From Giardia muris (taxonomy: Eukaryota > Fornicata > Diplomonadida > Hexamitidae), in assembly GCA_006247105.1 (NCBI GenBank), contig CM016928.1, forward strand, positions 558,001-622,000: a DNA stretch of 64,000 bases. The letters are read 5' to 3'. The translations under genes and the position numbers were made by a program. Under the pieces are notes generated by a model that worked only from the letters and a program-made list of their open reading frames with translations, did not search any database and was not told where the DNA came from. This document shows positions 18,050 through 27,345 of the stretch, in pieces (the stretch's first letter is position 1; every line of letters begins with the position of its first letter).

Positions 18050-19768
18050 TCATCCCTGTACCAAGTCAGTCACGTTGACGAACAATGAGAGGAAACACAC
18101 CACCATTGCGATAAAGATCAACGTTCGAAAGCCATGGCGTCGCCCCGGGGTCATTCGTCGTAGATGCGACTCACGATACTCATCAATATTAGGAACCGTT
18201 ACAATATGACCTCGCTCGGAGGTCTCAGAGTCGAGGTCCTTAATGAGACTGGCCTTGGGGTCAGTCTTCCTCACCATTCCTGATGGTAATACTGACGACG
18301 ATGACGACGATGGGTTCGTCAAATGTGTCTCTTGCTTTCCCGTGGTTCGCTTTCGTGAGACGCCTGCAAAGAGTGCAAAGAAGGCGGCACCCGCCCCTTC
18401 ACCACGTTCGTCCTCACCTGGGGGGAGAAAACGATTAAGACGGTGGCTTTGAGGCGAAAAGGCACGGGAGCGTGGTAGGTCGTGCCAGAGAAGAAGAGGG
18501 ACGACGAAATAAATAACGGAACCGCAGATACAGCTGAAAAGACCGAAGATTGATGCGATGTTATCGTAGGCTGCCCCCAGGGCAAAGGCCGCGGCCGTGA
18601 AGCCAAGGGATAGTCCCCAATAGGCCAAAAGCCAACGGCAGCGCCTATCCTCAGGAATATGGCAGTAGTTGAGGATGGAGACCTTCAGGGGATATTGAAC
18701 CAGGGGGTATGCGATACAGACCATCAGAGTATAGACAACACCAATACTGGTCAGATAATAGTCCCGCCCGCACTCCTTGAAAGAGTACAGGATGTTCGCC
18801 GCAACGTCACGGCCATACAGGAGCGCCCCAAAGTAGCCCATCAACGAGTACATCGTGAAGCAGAAGGCGAAGGAGATGACGATGGCAATCCGCATGATCC
18901 GTCGCTTCATCTCCAAGGGGCTCTTCAAGTAATACATCGTGGGAGGTGCACCTGCGTGTAGACTGAAGTTGCCCATCAACATTGGGAAGTATGAAAGAAA
19001 GAGTAGTGGTGCGGAGGCGCCTGGAGACAAGCTTAGAGGCCCGATGGTGAAGGGCTTCGGCCAGATCGGCACTGGACTCCGTAAACCCAGCTCATAGGAC
19101 TCAGGTTGAAAGGCACATGTTTGCCCACCTCGAAAGAGTGAGACAATGTAGTAGCTCACAACGGAGAGAACAGTAATGAGAATGAAGACGATACTCCCTG
19201 ACGCCACATAACCGAGTGTGCTGGTGCGCGTCAAAAGGGATAGAGGTAGCATGATACCGAACGCGACTCCAGCCTTGATGAGCAGAATGGTCTTTCCTTC
19301 CCCAGCCCCACTTATCCCAATGACAAGGAACAAAGATTCGACGCTTTGAGAAGCAATTATAATGTATGAGACGAGAAAGCCGTAGTTGATGAGGATCAGG
19401 CACACCTCGACGCAGATCGCCCACCGCGGCCCTAGAACGCGCCAAACAACCGCACTGAACGTCGCACCATTCACATAGTAGCAGACGTCAATCATCTTCA
19501 GGATCAAGGCGAGAGCCGTCATAGAGACGCAGAGCATCTCGACCGTTGCCGCCACAAGTCCTAGACGCGCATACACGTACGAGACGGAGAGGAGGGAGGC
19601 CCCAACCATCTGGGTGATAAGCGAGAAGCTACTGACTCGTGTCAACTTACTCGGGCTCGCGCGCGGAGGGACTGCAACCGGAGGCATGTCCTCCGAGGGC
19701 TGATAACTAACTAGGAGCTCCTCGCTCTTCTCTGTGAGCGAGCTAACCTCCTGGTGACTAAAGATCAT
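18050..19768 (-). CDS. amino acid permease, AAAP family-like
   Basis: 572 residues from the ATG at 19768. An upstream TTG is open in frame but lies inside the preceding gene and is not a likely start. After a 50-residue polar N-terminus come about ten to eleven hydrophobic segments, starting at FSLITQMVGASLLSVSYVYA, with polar loops and a Ser-rich cytoplasmic stretch before the last span. The pattern, including the N-terminal GASLLSVSYVYARLG helix, is that of the amino acid/auxin permease family, which imports amino acids with protons; Giardia relies on imported amino acids such as arginine and cysteine. Its ATG overlaps the stop of the preceding minus-strand gene as ATGA. Substrate unknown. 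Confidence 0.8.
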   Translation of the reverse strand: MIFSHQEVSSLTEKSEELLVSYQPSEDMPPVAVPPRASPSKLTRVSSFSLITQMVGASLLSVSYVYARLGLVAATVEMLCVSMTALALILKMIDVCYYVNGATFSAVVWRVLGPRWAICVEVCLILINYGFLVSYIIIASQSVESLFLVIGISGAGEGKTILLIKAGVAFGIMLPLSLLTRTSTLGYVASGSIVFILITVLSVVSYYIVSLFRGGQTCAFQPESYELGLRSPVPIWPKPFTIGPLSLSPGASAPLLFLSYFPMLMGNFSLHAGAPPTMYYLKSPLEMKRRIMRIAIVISFAFCFTMYSLMGYFGALLYGRDVAANILYSFKECGRDYYLTSIGVVYTLMVCIAYPLVQYPLKVSILNYCHIPEDRRCRWLLAYWGLSLGFTAAAFALGAAYDNIASIFGLFSCICGSVIYFVVPLLLWHDLPRSRAFSPQSHRLNRFLPPGEDERGEGAGAAFFALFAGVSRKRTTGKQETHLTNPSSSSSSVLPSGMVRKTDPKASLIKDLDSETSERGHIVTVPNIDEYRESHLRRMTPGRRHGFRTLIFIAMVVCFLSLFVNVTDLVQG

Positions 19769-22353
19769 TTTGCCTCTCGAGTACGTTCTCGTTTGCAAAG
19801 CGGACAACGGCAACGCATGGGATCATCTCGCGTGCATCGTGGAGATCGCAACCCGCTCTCGACATAGCTAAGGATCCCAGCGCTTGTGTCTACTGGGTCT
19901 CTCCTTGTCGACTCTCGTCGGCTTCCGAAGACGGGTGTTCCTTGGAGTTTCAGCGGGAATTCGGCGGTGGTCCGGGCGAGGAACGTCCGTACGGCCTGTG
20001 TAAAGGGACAAGAATGCTGTTGATATGGGCCTTCGGTGTAAGCAGCATAGAGTGGGCATAATGGATTAGTATGCTTCGGCCTCACACGATGAGAGTCAGT
20101 TCGAACGACCTCCTGTGCGACCTGGAACGCATGGGGCTCGCAGGTCAACGGCTCGAAGATCGCCATGTCAGGACGACGACGGGCTAACCCAATGGGGCTA
20201 CGATTAACATCCGACGACACGAGACCTACGTCATTCAGACCATAATAATCGAGTTCGCTTGAGTCGATCGTAGTACCCCCACACTTCGAGCATCCGGTGC
20301 ATACACACTTCGGTAAAGTCCCATTGAAATAAAGGGTTGGGGAGACGCGATCGGTGCCGTCCTCAGAACGCAAAGGAAGGGGGACGACGCGCTCTAGCGC
20401 AGTCTGTAGTTCACCAACCACATGGGCGAGGAGAGTCGAGGAGAGATATCTCTTACGCGTTGGGCAGGCCGTACAGAAACGAGGGTTGCAAATGGCCGTC
20501 GGAATGCCGTTATCGACGCAGCAAGACTCATCTGGAATGAAATCTTCAAGGTCTCTAATCTCCCGCACGAGCCTTGGAGACGGTTGATTCAAACTCAAAC
20601 TCCCATCTATCCCTACAATGATGTTATTGATCAGGGTTGGATGACAAGCAGAGCATACGGTCAGGCTCCCATCCATCAGTCTCTGTGAGGTAAGTGCGCG
20701 GTTACAAACCACACAGGAACAACCAGAGGCACCATCGAAGGGCGAAAGTTGGAGTGCTGAGGTTTCAATGTCCGCAGGGGGCCTGGGTAACTCCGAGAGT
20801 GAGCGGCAGGTCGATTCGCGGCTATAGATATGGTGAAGGCTTCCGTCTGAAGGGCGCATATGCTGGATACTATCGCATAGCTTCTGGTCTGGAGTTCCTT
20901 CGGTCTGGCGTGGCCTCGGAGTACCCGGACGCAACTGTTCAGCTACGCCCGGATATGCTGACTCAGGGCGACTAATGACATCCGCGCTTTGGCGTGGATT
21001 GAAGCGTGCACTGGCTGTTGAACGACAACGGGTTGGGGTATGACTAATATCAGAGGGTGGACGAGCGGATTGCGAGATTCTTCGTTTGGCCTGAGTACTA
21101 CGTGGCTGACAGGAATCCAATAGGCTTTGAAGGCCTGCAATCTGCCTATCACCTTTTGGTGGCGTCGGAGCACCGTGAGTGAGTGTGCAATGCCGTAGCA
21201 CAGTCTCACTAACCTCTGCATCGGTGCTCGGTCCCGCCGACTCAGCCAGTCCGGCCCCATTGTCCTCAGATATCCCAGTGCTTGTCTCATCATCGGCTAG
21301 TGTGTCACGTACTTGAGCCAATCGAAGTCTGTGGACTGAGGAGCGATCGCCAGTCCCCTCCCTGGCGCGTGTGGGTGACTGCACAAAGGGATTTGAACTT
21401 GGAGCCACGCCTCTATCCGTCAAGATTCCGTGCCTTTCCTCGAGGACGGTCTGGATAGATGCATCCACGGACTGCGGAACCGTTTGTGTTCCAGCCTTAA
21501 GAGGTGTGGATGTCATGACTCCTGCGGGAGATGTTGACGTCCCGAAGCTCGTTCTACCCACAATTGCTGCTCCAGGAGGGCCAGATCCGATACTTGACGT
21601 TAAGGACATGGAGGGAGTCGCAATATGGCCAGAGCCATGTGCATAGTCTCCAATCATGGCTCCAACAAGCTTCTGGCGAGAACTATGTTCGTCATCCCGG
21701 CTATCGTTCAGAATCCCATCGGGGCTGTTCTGCGTCCTCTGAATCTCCCGCATGATGTTGTTAATCATGTGTGCATATCCGCTAGTCCTCGAGGAGAGCT
21801 CATCCGCGGCCATCAAGCTGGGAGAATCCGCAGTGCGTACGGGACTAGGGCCATGACTTTCATGGGAGCTGGCTTGAGGCTCTGGACGTCTGTGGTGTGC
21901 TGCTGGGGGCTGCTGCCGAGAGATTGGCTTGTAGAATAGGTCTTTGGGGTTAATGTTGGGCTGAGTTCCATATGGAGTCCGAGGATGGGGCCCCTTGGCG
22001 AGGGAGGAAGAGCTCCGAGGGCCCGCGATCGTTGCACGCTTCTGGGATGGCGACGGGCGTCTAATGGCCGTGCGGGAACGTGGAGGAGAGGGTCGATAAG
22101 CTCTCTGCAAATCCGCCTTCTTTGTCGTTCGCTGCTGCTCTCGCTCAATGGCACTTGGAGAAGCCCGCCGCGGAGCCTGTGGGGCCTCATAGGGGGTGAT
22201 ATGGACTGGGCGCGTCGAGACGCGCTGCACCTTCCGCTGGGGCTGGGTTATCATGTGCGGGCGCTTCTGGCTCTGTAGGTACGCGGACCCAAGCTCCTGC
22301 TCAGTCATCCGTCCGCTGTGCCGCAAGGCCCCACTGCTGTGGAGTCCGGACAT
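19765..22353 (-). CDS. hypothetical protein with CxxC clusters, 862 residues
   Basis: Not recognised. The open frame extends to a GTG at 22422, but the first ATG is at 22353, right behind TTTTTTGCCG, so I start there. The first ~500 residues are Ser/Thr/Pro/Arg-rich and probably disordered. The C-terminal third has cysteine pairs spaced like zinc ligands: CSCVVCNRA with VCSACHP, CNPRFCTACPTRKR, CVCTGCSKCGG and, at the very end, RCRCPLCKRERT. This suggests several zinc knuckles, but I cannot match a named family. It shares a 10-base start region with the divergent CK2 beta gene and overlaps the permease gene by four bases at its stop. Confidence 0.72.
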   Translation of the reverse strand: MSGLHSSGALRHSGRMTEQELGSAYLQSQKRPHMITQPQRKVQRVSTRPVHITPYEAPQAPRRASPSAIEREQQRTTKKADLQRAYRPSPPRSRTAIRRPSPSQKRATIAGPRSSSSLAKGPHPRTPYGTQPNINPKDLFYKPISRQQPPAAHHRRPEPQASSHESHGPSPVRTADSPSLMAADELSSRTSGYAHMINNIMREIQRTQNSPDGILNDSRDDEHSSRQKLVGAMIGDYAHGSGHIATPSMSLTSSIGSGPPGAAIVGRTSFGTSTSPAGVMTSTPLKAGTQTVPQSVDASIQTVLEERHGILTDRGVAPSSNPFVQSPTRAREGTGDRSSVHRLRLAQVRDTLADDETSTGISEDNGAGLAESAGPSTDAEVSETVLRHCTLTHGAPTPPKGDRQIAGLQSLLDSCQPRSTQAKRRISQSARPPSDISHTPTRCRSTASARFNPRQSADVISRPESAYPGVAEQLRPGTPRPRQTEGTPDQKLCDSIQHMRPSDGSLHHIYSRESTCRSLSELPRPPADIETSALQLSPFDGASGCSCVVCNRALTSQRLMDGSLTVCSACHPTLINNIIVGIDGSLSLNQPSPRLVREIRDLEDFIPDESCCVDNGIPTAICNPRFCTACPTRKRYLSSTLLAHVVGELQTALERVVPLPLRSEDGTDRVSPTLYFNGTLPKCVCTGCSKCGGTTIDSSELDYYGLNDVGLVSSDVNRSPIGLARRRPDMAIFEPLTCEPHAFQVAQEVVRTDSHRVRPKHTNPLCPLYAAYTEGPYQQHSCPFTQAVRTFLARTTAEFPLKLQGTPVFGSRRESTRRDPVDTSAGILSYVESGLRSPRCTRDDPMRCRCPLCKRERTREAK

Positions 22354-22363
22354 CGGCAAAAAA
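22354..22363. promoter_or_regulatory. 10-bp divergent start region (cggcaaaaaa)
   Basis: Only these ten bases separate the ATG of CK2 beta (plus) from the ATG of the Cys-rich hypothetical gene (minus). The A/T run is the only promoter-like element between them and would have to serve both directions unless the promoters extend into the coding regions. Confidence 0.6.
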
Positions 22364-23047
22364 ATGGATGGGGGATCAACGAGTGAGTCGTATAGCGACG
22401 AGGATACTGACTGGATCAGCACCTTCCTCTCTCAGAGCAGCTTCAGGCGGCTGCTGGTCGAGGTTCCAGACGTCTTTTTCGGCGATAATCTTGCACTCTG
22501 CGGTCTTGATGCCGAGGTCAAACACTTCAACGACGCACTCCGGATTATCCGAAATCAGGCTCCGACAGACCTCGATGTCGACACGGCGTCAAGAGCCGCA
22601 GCACTTCTCTATGCGCGAGCGCATGCGCGTTATGTCCTGACTCCCCAAGGCCTTGAGGATGTGAGGGCGAAGTATGAGCGCTGTGACTACGGGAAGTGTC
22701 CCCGCTATCTTTGTGGCGGACAGCGGATGCTTCCATACGGAGCCGTCGACCGGCCCGGTAAAGCCGTCCTTCGCTTCTTCTGCCCCTGTTGCCACCAACT
22801 CTATAAGCTCTTCGTTCATACACCCGACCAGTTCATCGATGGGTGCTTCTATGGGCCGAACCTGGCTCCGATGTTCCTCCTGACTTATCCGGCCCTCCTC
22901 CCAAGGAACTGCCCGAAATATGAGGCGCGCATCTATGGCTTCGCTCTTTACGACCCGGAAAAGCGTGGGACTCGGATTAACCCGGTCCTCCGCAGCCTTA
23001 TCGAGAGTGACGAGGAGCTTCGGAAGCATTTGAGCCAGTGCCCTTGA
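22364..23047 (+). CDS. casein kinase II regulatory subunit beta
   Basis: 227 residues from the ATG at 22364; the open frame runs further upstream but that part overlaps the divergent gene. CK2 beta dimerises and holds two catalytic alpha subunits. Seen: DWISTFLSQSSF (family 'SWISWFC'), AAALLYARAHARYVLTPQG, and the zinc-binding set CPRYLC...FFCPCC with MLPYGAVDRPGKA between them. The end reads ARIYGFALYDP. The length is close to the 215 residues of the human protein. All four zinc cysteines are present, and the acidic stretch SESYSDEDTDW stands at the N-terminus. Confidence 0.93.
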   Translation: MDGGSTSESYSDEDTDWISTFLSQSSFRRLLVEVPDVFFGDNLALCGLDAEVKHFNDALRIIRNQAPTDLDVDTASRAAALLYARAHARYVLTPQGLEDVRAKYERCDYGKCPRYLCGGQRMLPYGAVDRPGKAVLRFFCPCCHQLYKLFVHTPDQFIDGCFYGPNLAPMFLLTYPALLPRNCPKYEARIYGFALYDPEKRGTRINPVLRSLIESDEELRKHLSQCP

Positions 23048-23545
23048 GGTTCACAAAGAGCTCTGTATGACGCTCAGCATGAAGAGCTGACCTTGTTGTG
23101 TGCTATGTTGCGCGCATGGCGTTGGGTATTGCACCATCTCGGCGACCTTCGTTACTGAAAGGACGAGTAGGAACTCAGCCATTTGATACTTCCTATTAGT
23201 AGTGCGTATACCCCCAACACCCCGAGAGCCTTAGTCCGAAGATCTGGTGCCTCTTCACCTCTTCTATTATCTGTCAGGGCCTAGGATGCTCCCTCTTCCT
23301 CTTTGCAAGCACCTCTTAGAAAGGGAGTGAATGGAAAGCTAGATGCGTAGACTGCCTAACACTCCTACAAGGATTCTCTGTCTGTGTCAAGACCAAGATG
23401 AACGTTCTCAATATTTTCTCCTTCCCATTTCGACGGTTCTCGAAGGAGATATGAAGAGTCCTTTAGTCGGGTCCATGACTTGGCCCCTGACGAAGCAACA
23501 GACTTATCAATGAAGGGCGAGATAGTTCTTAGATCAGTCAGGTCC
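23048..23545. other. intergenic region between convergent CK2 beta and ubiquitin protease genes
   Basis: 498 bases, the longest gap outside the island at 45.5-48.9 kb. I find no tRNA, no long frame and no repeat. An AGTGAAT at 23326-23332 (plus strand) is a poly(A)-like signal and could serve a long CK2 beta 3' end or an unseen transcript. Confidence 0.5.
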
Positions 23546-24856
23546 CTAATAAAACATAGGTGACTCTGGACACGGAACTCTATCGTAAATAACGATGTAT
23601 GCTTCCCGAGGAAGCTGGTACTTTGACCCGCCAGACCTAGTATCCTGGCGGGTGACATGGCTATCATTGCACACGTAGAAGTGGCCATCGCACCCAAAGC
23701 CAACGGCGGTATAATGGCCTCCGCAGACTCCCTCACTCTGAATTGAGGCTCCACGAAAGCCGTACACGTAAGTCCTGGCGCCAGCCACATCCTGCCCAGT
23801 CCCCTTGGCTTTGGCGAGGAGTTCGGGGCCGCTAGACGCAATACCATCATATTTGAGTCCTTCGTCCATACTGGGCACATTGCCCGAAGAAGGGAGGTCA
23901 CGCCCCTTCTCGCTCTTAGATATCTCCGGGTAACTGGTCTCCACAGAATCTCCCCCCTCCCCCGTCTTGTCGATGCTCTCTATCTTCTCGTCTGTCTGAG
24001 TCACAGGAGGCTTAGTGGCTGGAATGGACAACACCAGCTCCAGGGGATAGTTGACAGAGATGTTGTTCTTACGAAAGCGAGAGGCGGATCTCCCAAAGGA
24101 CCAAGAGTCACTCCCCTCCTCGTACCGCTTGAAGACGATGATGAGGCACTCTGCTGGCGTGGCCAGTCGCTCGGTGAGCGTGACGGTGACACAATCCTTG
24201 CATACGGGACATCGATATCCTTCGACCTCGGACGTCCTCTTCCGACAAAGCAGGTCTTCGAGAGTGACCTCGGATCGTTGATCCTTGGGGAGGTCCAGAA
24301 GTAGCATCTGGGTGTACTCGAAGCTATACTGGGAGCGGTGGCACTTCTGGCAAGTGATCTCTCGAACGATCTCACTGTACGTGCACCGTGCAATGGGAGT
24401 GTCGAGCCGCTTGTAATGGTTGTCGTGGAAGGCTTTTTGAGAGGCCTCGAAGGACAGTCCAGTATTGTCGACGACGCTATTCTTCATACTCTTGTCTGCC
24501 AGGTTGGTCTCCTCCTCAAGGCCGTCGAGGACGGTCTGGATGAGCTCAAAGGAGTCCTCCTGTGCGAACCCACGAAACCTCGGGTTGCGTCGACCAGCAG
24601 CTTCTTTGAGGGGTCCTGGTTTATAAACATCTGAGCCACATGAGGCCCTGATGAACTCGAGGAAGGCCCTGACCATGGGCCCATCCTTCTTGCTCTTTTG
24701 TGCCTCGAGGATGGCGGAGACTAGGACTCGGCTGGAGATCATGGCCTGCAATCCCCCGTTCATGAAGCAGGTGTTCCCCTGGTTCGAGAGGCCGACGTGG
24801 CCCACGCAATCCATTGAGAACTTCTTCTCGAAGGAGTTGCGTTTAAGGGGAGACAT
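23546..24856 (-). CDS. ubiquitin carboxyl-terminal hydrolase (USP, C19 family)
   Basis: 436 residues. It removes ubiquitin from proteins. The Cys box GLSNQGNTCFMNGGLQAM is near residue 22, the QEDSFELI region near 100, and two CxxC pairs (ITCQKCHRS and YRCPVCKD) form the usual USP zinc ribbon. The His box is GGHYTAVGFGCDGHFYVCND, and the end block REAYIVIYDR matches 'AYILFYxR'. A low-complexity insertion (about residues 275-340) lies between the fingers and the His box. The ATG at 24856 follows TTGATAAAGA, the same context as the BCP1 gene start. The gene follows the beta-propeller gene by 25 bases on the same strand. Which USP subfamily is unclear. Confidence 0.9.
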   Translation of the reverse strand: MSPLKRNSFEKKFSMDCVGHVGLSNQGNTCFMNGGLQAMISSRVLVSAILEAQKSKKDGPMVRAFLEFIRASCGSDVYKPGPLKEAAGRRNPRFRGFAQEDSFELIQTVLDGLEEETNLADKSMKNSVVDNTGLSFEASQKAFHDNHYKRLDTPIARCTYSEIVREITCQKCHRSQYSFEYTQMLLLDLPKDQRSEVTLEDLLCRKRTSEVEGYRCPVCKDCVTVTLTERLATPAECLIIVFKRYEEGSDSWSFGRSASRFRKNNISVNYPLELVLSIPATKPPVTQTDEKIESIDKTGEGGDSVETSYPEISKSEKGRDLPSSGNVPSMDEGLKYDGIASSGPELLAKAKGTGQDVAGARTYVYGFRGASIQSEGVCGGHYTAVGFGCDGHFYVCNDSHVTRQDTRSGGSKYQLPREAYIVIYDRVPCPESPMFY

Positions 24857-24881
24857 TCTTTATCAAGTAGAGGGATTAACT

Positions 24882-26576
24882 TTACGCACACCCAGCAAGC
24901 ATATTGGAAAGGGCGATGACTTCGCTGTGCGGAGCGCCAGACTCGTGGAGTAATTCCACTAGACGATCTGAGAGTCGGTCCGACCTCTGAACCATGGCCA
25001 TATACCTCTGAAGCTGCGCACAAATGGGGTCCAGGTAGTATCCGACGGAGAGGAGGCCATGACACGCTGCCCAGACGTTTGTACGAAGGCGCAGGACGAC
25101 ACACTGGACGAAACGAGGGGCTCCCATTGAAGAGGTGGGGATATCCATGATCTCTTTGACTGGGTCCGGTCCTGAGATCCGTGAGAACAAATAGACGTAC
25201 TGATGCAGTTGTGCTCGATCGGCCTTCGTCGTTCGCATTCCTTCAAATAGCGGGTGAGGAGTACCATAAGCTGTCAGGAGCTCATATACCCCATTGATCA
25301 TCCCATTAATAGCGCTTTCGAACATGGCGTCACAGAATGGAGCCGACGGAAAGGAACAGGCCAGGGTTTGAAGGGCGTTGCGTAACGCCTGCTGTCCCTC
25401 CGCTGTATGAGCTTGTAGGCAATAAGTCTGATAGGTCTTAAGCATTCGTTGGCAAAGCTGGGGGTAAATGGCGAGCGAGAGTGTGGAGCGAAGAGCATCA
25501 ATGCTCATATGCTCCAGATTCTGTTGAAGAAGAATTTCTTGTGTTCCAGTAACGGCTCGTCCGCCAGCGACTAGGATCATGGATGGGGTAGTAAGGAGTG
25601 AGGCGACACGTGACGCTAGGAGGGTGGCACGTCCTTTCAGCACGACGATCCTCATGGGGATTGCACTAATGTTTTCAAGGGCGACGTGATAGATGGCGCC
25701 TGCATCGTCTCCCACGAGGAACCCACTATGTGCTGCGGCCAAGGTGGTGTGTTGGAAGACGGAATAGACGATGGGAGTCTGTATATCGAAGTGATAGAAG
25801 AAGATGGTCCCTGCGATGGACCCTGCGGCAATCAGGCGTTCATGCGGGTGATAGGCGAGCCGAATGATGGAATCTCCCGTCGGAAGGGTTTCTGATTGAC
25901 CGCCTAGGTTAAGGGTTTGTTCTAGAAAGAGAGTTCGGGCTGCTCGCAAGAATGGTACACCAGTCACCCCCGTACAGTTCATCATCTCCAGACTGTACTC
26001 TGGGGAGATGGGCAACGATCCAACGGCGAACCCTTGTTGAGGGGAATACGATCGTACAACACGGCACCCTTGAAGCGCTAAGACCAGAACGGTGCCGTTC
26101 CTTGTTCCACATAGGACATAGTCCGTATCGAGCTTCAAAACCGAGGTGACGTAGCTATCAAGTGGAAGAGGAAGGGGCGAGCCTAACGATGGCCAGACAT
26201 AAAGCGTCCCTTCGAGACAGCAAAGAAGGAGAACAGTGTCTTGAAACACAAGACTATCGAAGGTAGAGCCATCTGCCGGACAACTAGACAGTATTGGGGA
26301 CGAAGAGACCAAGAAGTTTGAAGATAGGTCAATTAGGCCGAAATAGTAAGTCCCCTGTTCCTCAATGACACATGCGAGAAGATCATCATCAGGGAAACAG
26401 CCTCTAATAAGGATGGCCCCGGCTGGGAGTGGGAGGTGAGTCGTTCTCAAGATCCGTCCAGTCGGGTCCATAATCGCGACCGATCGACTTATGACTAGCT
26501 GAAAGTTAGGAGGGACCGCACGCAAGGCGACGACCTCTGCCTCCAGCGTGATAAAGAGGCTATATGGTTCTGTCAT
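24882..26576 (-). CDS. WD40/beta-propeller-like hypothetical protein
   Basis: 564 residues, not recognised. The first ~340 residues show repeated beta-rich units of about 40 residues with endings like GTLYVWPS, GTVLVLAL and GTIFFYHFD, spaced as in a propeller but without strong GH/WD signatures. The second half is alpha-helical (Ala/Leu/Tyr-rich). This propeller-plus-solenoid layout occurs in vesicle-coat, nuclear pore and trafficking proteins; no family is assigned. The ATG at 26576 is seven bases from the divergent ATG of the Trm9-like gene. Confidence 0.7.
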   Translation of the reverse strand: MTEPYSLFITLEAEVVALRAVPPNFQLVISRSVAIMDPTGRILRTTHLPLPAGAILIRGCFPDDDLLACVIEEQGTYYFGLIDLSSNFLVSSSPILSSCPADGSTFDSLVFQDTVLLLCCLEGTLYVWPSLGSPLPLPLDSYVTSVLKLDTDYVLCGTRNGTVLVLALQGCRVVRSYSPQQGFAVGSLPISPEYSLEMMNCTGVTGVPFLRAARTLFLEQTLNLGGQSETLPTGDSIIRLAYHPHERLIAAGSIAGTIFFYHFDIQTPIVYSVFQHTTLAAAHSGFLVGDDAGAIYHVALENISAIPMRIVVLKGRATLLASRVASLLTTPSMILVAGGRAVTGTQEILLQQNLEHMSIDALRSTLSLAIYPQLCQRMLKTYQTYCLQAHTAEGQQALRNALQTLACSFPSAPFCDAMFESAINGMINGVYELLTAYGTPHPLFEGMRTTKADRAQLHQYVYLFSRISGPDPVKEIMDIPTSSMGAPRFVQCVVLRLRTNVWAACHGLLSVGYYLDPICAQLQRYMAMVQRSDRLSDRLVELLHESGAPHSEVIALSNMLAGCA

Positions 26577-26583
26577 TTGAAAT
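26577..26583. promoter_or_regulatory. 7-bp divergent start region (ttgaaat)
   Basis: The whole space between two divergent start codons (26576 minus, 26584 plus) is seven bases, five of them A/T. Neither gene has room here for a 5' leader and a private promoter. Confidence 0.6.
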
Positions 26584-27345
26584 ATGCAACCAGCCCTTGC
26601 AGTAGCACAACCGGCTCCTCCTCCCGAAGACCCGGTGGAGTACGAGGCCGCCTACGTGCACGCGATCTATCGGACGGCCGCGCGTCACTTCAGCCACACC
26701 CGTTCTCGGCCTTGGCCCATTGTCTCTTGCTTCTGTAAGAGTGTGAAGGCGACAGACGTCTTCCTGGATTGCGGGTGCGGTAATGGACGGAACATGGGGC
26801 TAACCCCGGCGGTCGAGCTCGGGTTTGACTACTCCATTGAACTCTGCGACTGTGCAAGGAGTTTAGCGAGTCATCTGACGATTGTTCAAGCGGATGCGCT
26901 TCAGATCCCTTGCCGTACAGCTGTTGTCGATTCGGCAATCTGTATTGCGGTGATCCATCACTTTTCCACACGAGACCGTCGTATCTCCGCTTTTCGTGAG
27001 CTTTGGAGAGTGCTAGTGCCTGGTGGAAAAGCTTTGGTGACCTTATGGGCACGAGAGCAAGGAGGTCGTGAACTCCCCTCAGATGCTCTAGTCCCCTGGC
27101 GATCCGATCCCAGTAACCCCGTACATCAGATATCAATTCAAGAAGAACCCGATGTCAAAGGATTAGGGCTACGGACGATCCCACGGTACTACCACATGTA
27201 CACCGAACGAGAGGCCCGAGAGGATGCGGAGAGGGGAGGTTTTCTTGTCGAGGAGTGCATCGATGATGCTGGGAACTGGGCATTAATACTCCGACGAGGA
27301 AAAAACGGCGGGGATGCTGAGGCTCCGGTGCATCGAGGCCGTTGA
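26584..27345 (+). CDS. tRNA (5-carboxymethyluridine) methyltransferase, Trm9/ALKBH8-like
   Basis: 253 residues. Trm9 with its partner Trm112 methylates cm5U34 in the anticodon wobble position to mcm5U, using S-adenosylmethionine. The family start block is clear: EAAYVHAIYRTAARHFSHTR followed by RPWPIVSCF. Then come the SAM loop VFLDCGCGNGRNMG, a GFDYS acidic-loop region, VQADALQIP, and the Trm9-type block ICIAVIHHFSTRDRR with RVLVPGGKALVTLWAREQ. The ORF overlaps the next plus-strand gene by 32 bases; the A-run before that gene's ATG lies inside this coding sequence. Start at the only upstream ATG. Confidence 0.9.
   Translation: MQPALAVAQPAPPPEDPVEYEAAYVHAIYRTAARHFSHTRSRPWPIVSCFCKSVKATDVFLDCGCGNGRNMGLTPAVELGFDYSIELCDCARSLASHLTIVQADALQIPCRTAVVDSAICIAVIHHFSTRDRRISAFRELWRVLVPGGKALVTLWAREQGGRELPSDALVPWRSDPSNPVHQISIQEEPDVKGLGLRTIPRYYHMYTEREAREDAERGGFLVEECIDDAGNWALILRRGKNGGDAEAPVHRGR

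Noticed and set aside
22196..22363. Upstream extension of CK2 beta
   Set aside because: Overlaps the divergent hypothetical gene; CK2 beta homology begins just after ATG 22364.
23140..23160. CCTTCGTTACT resembling the Giardia ncRNA 3' motif
   Set aside because: One mismatch at a fixed position and no RNA structure seen upstream; left as chance.
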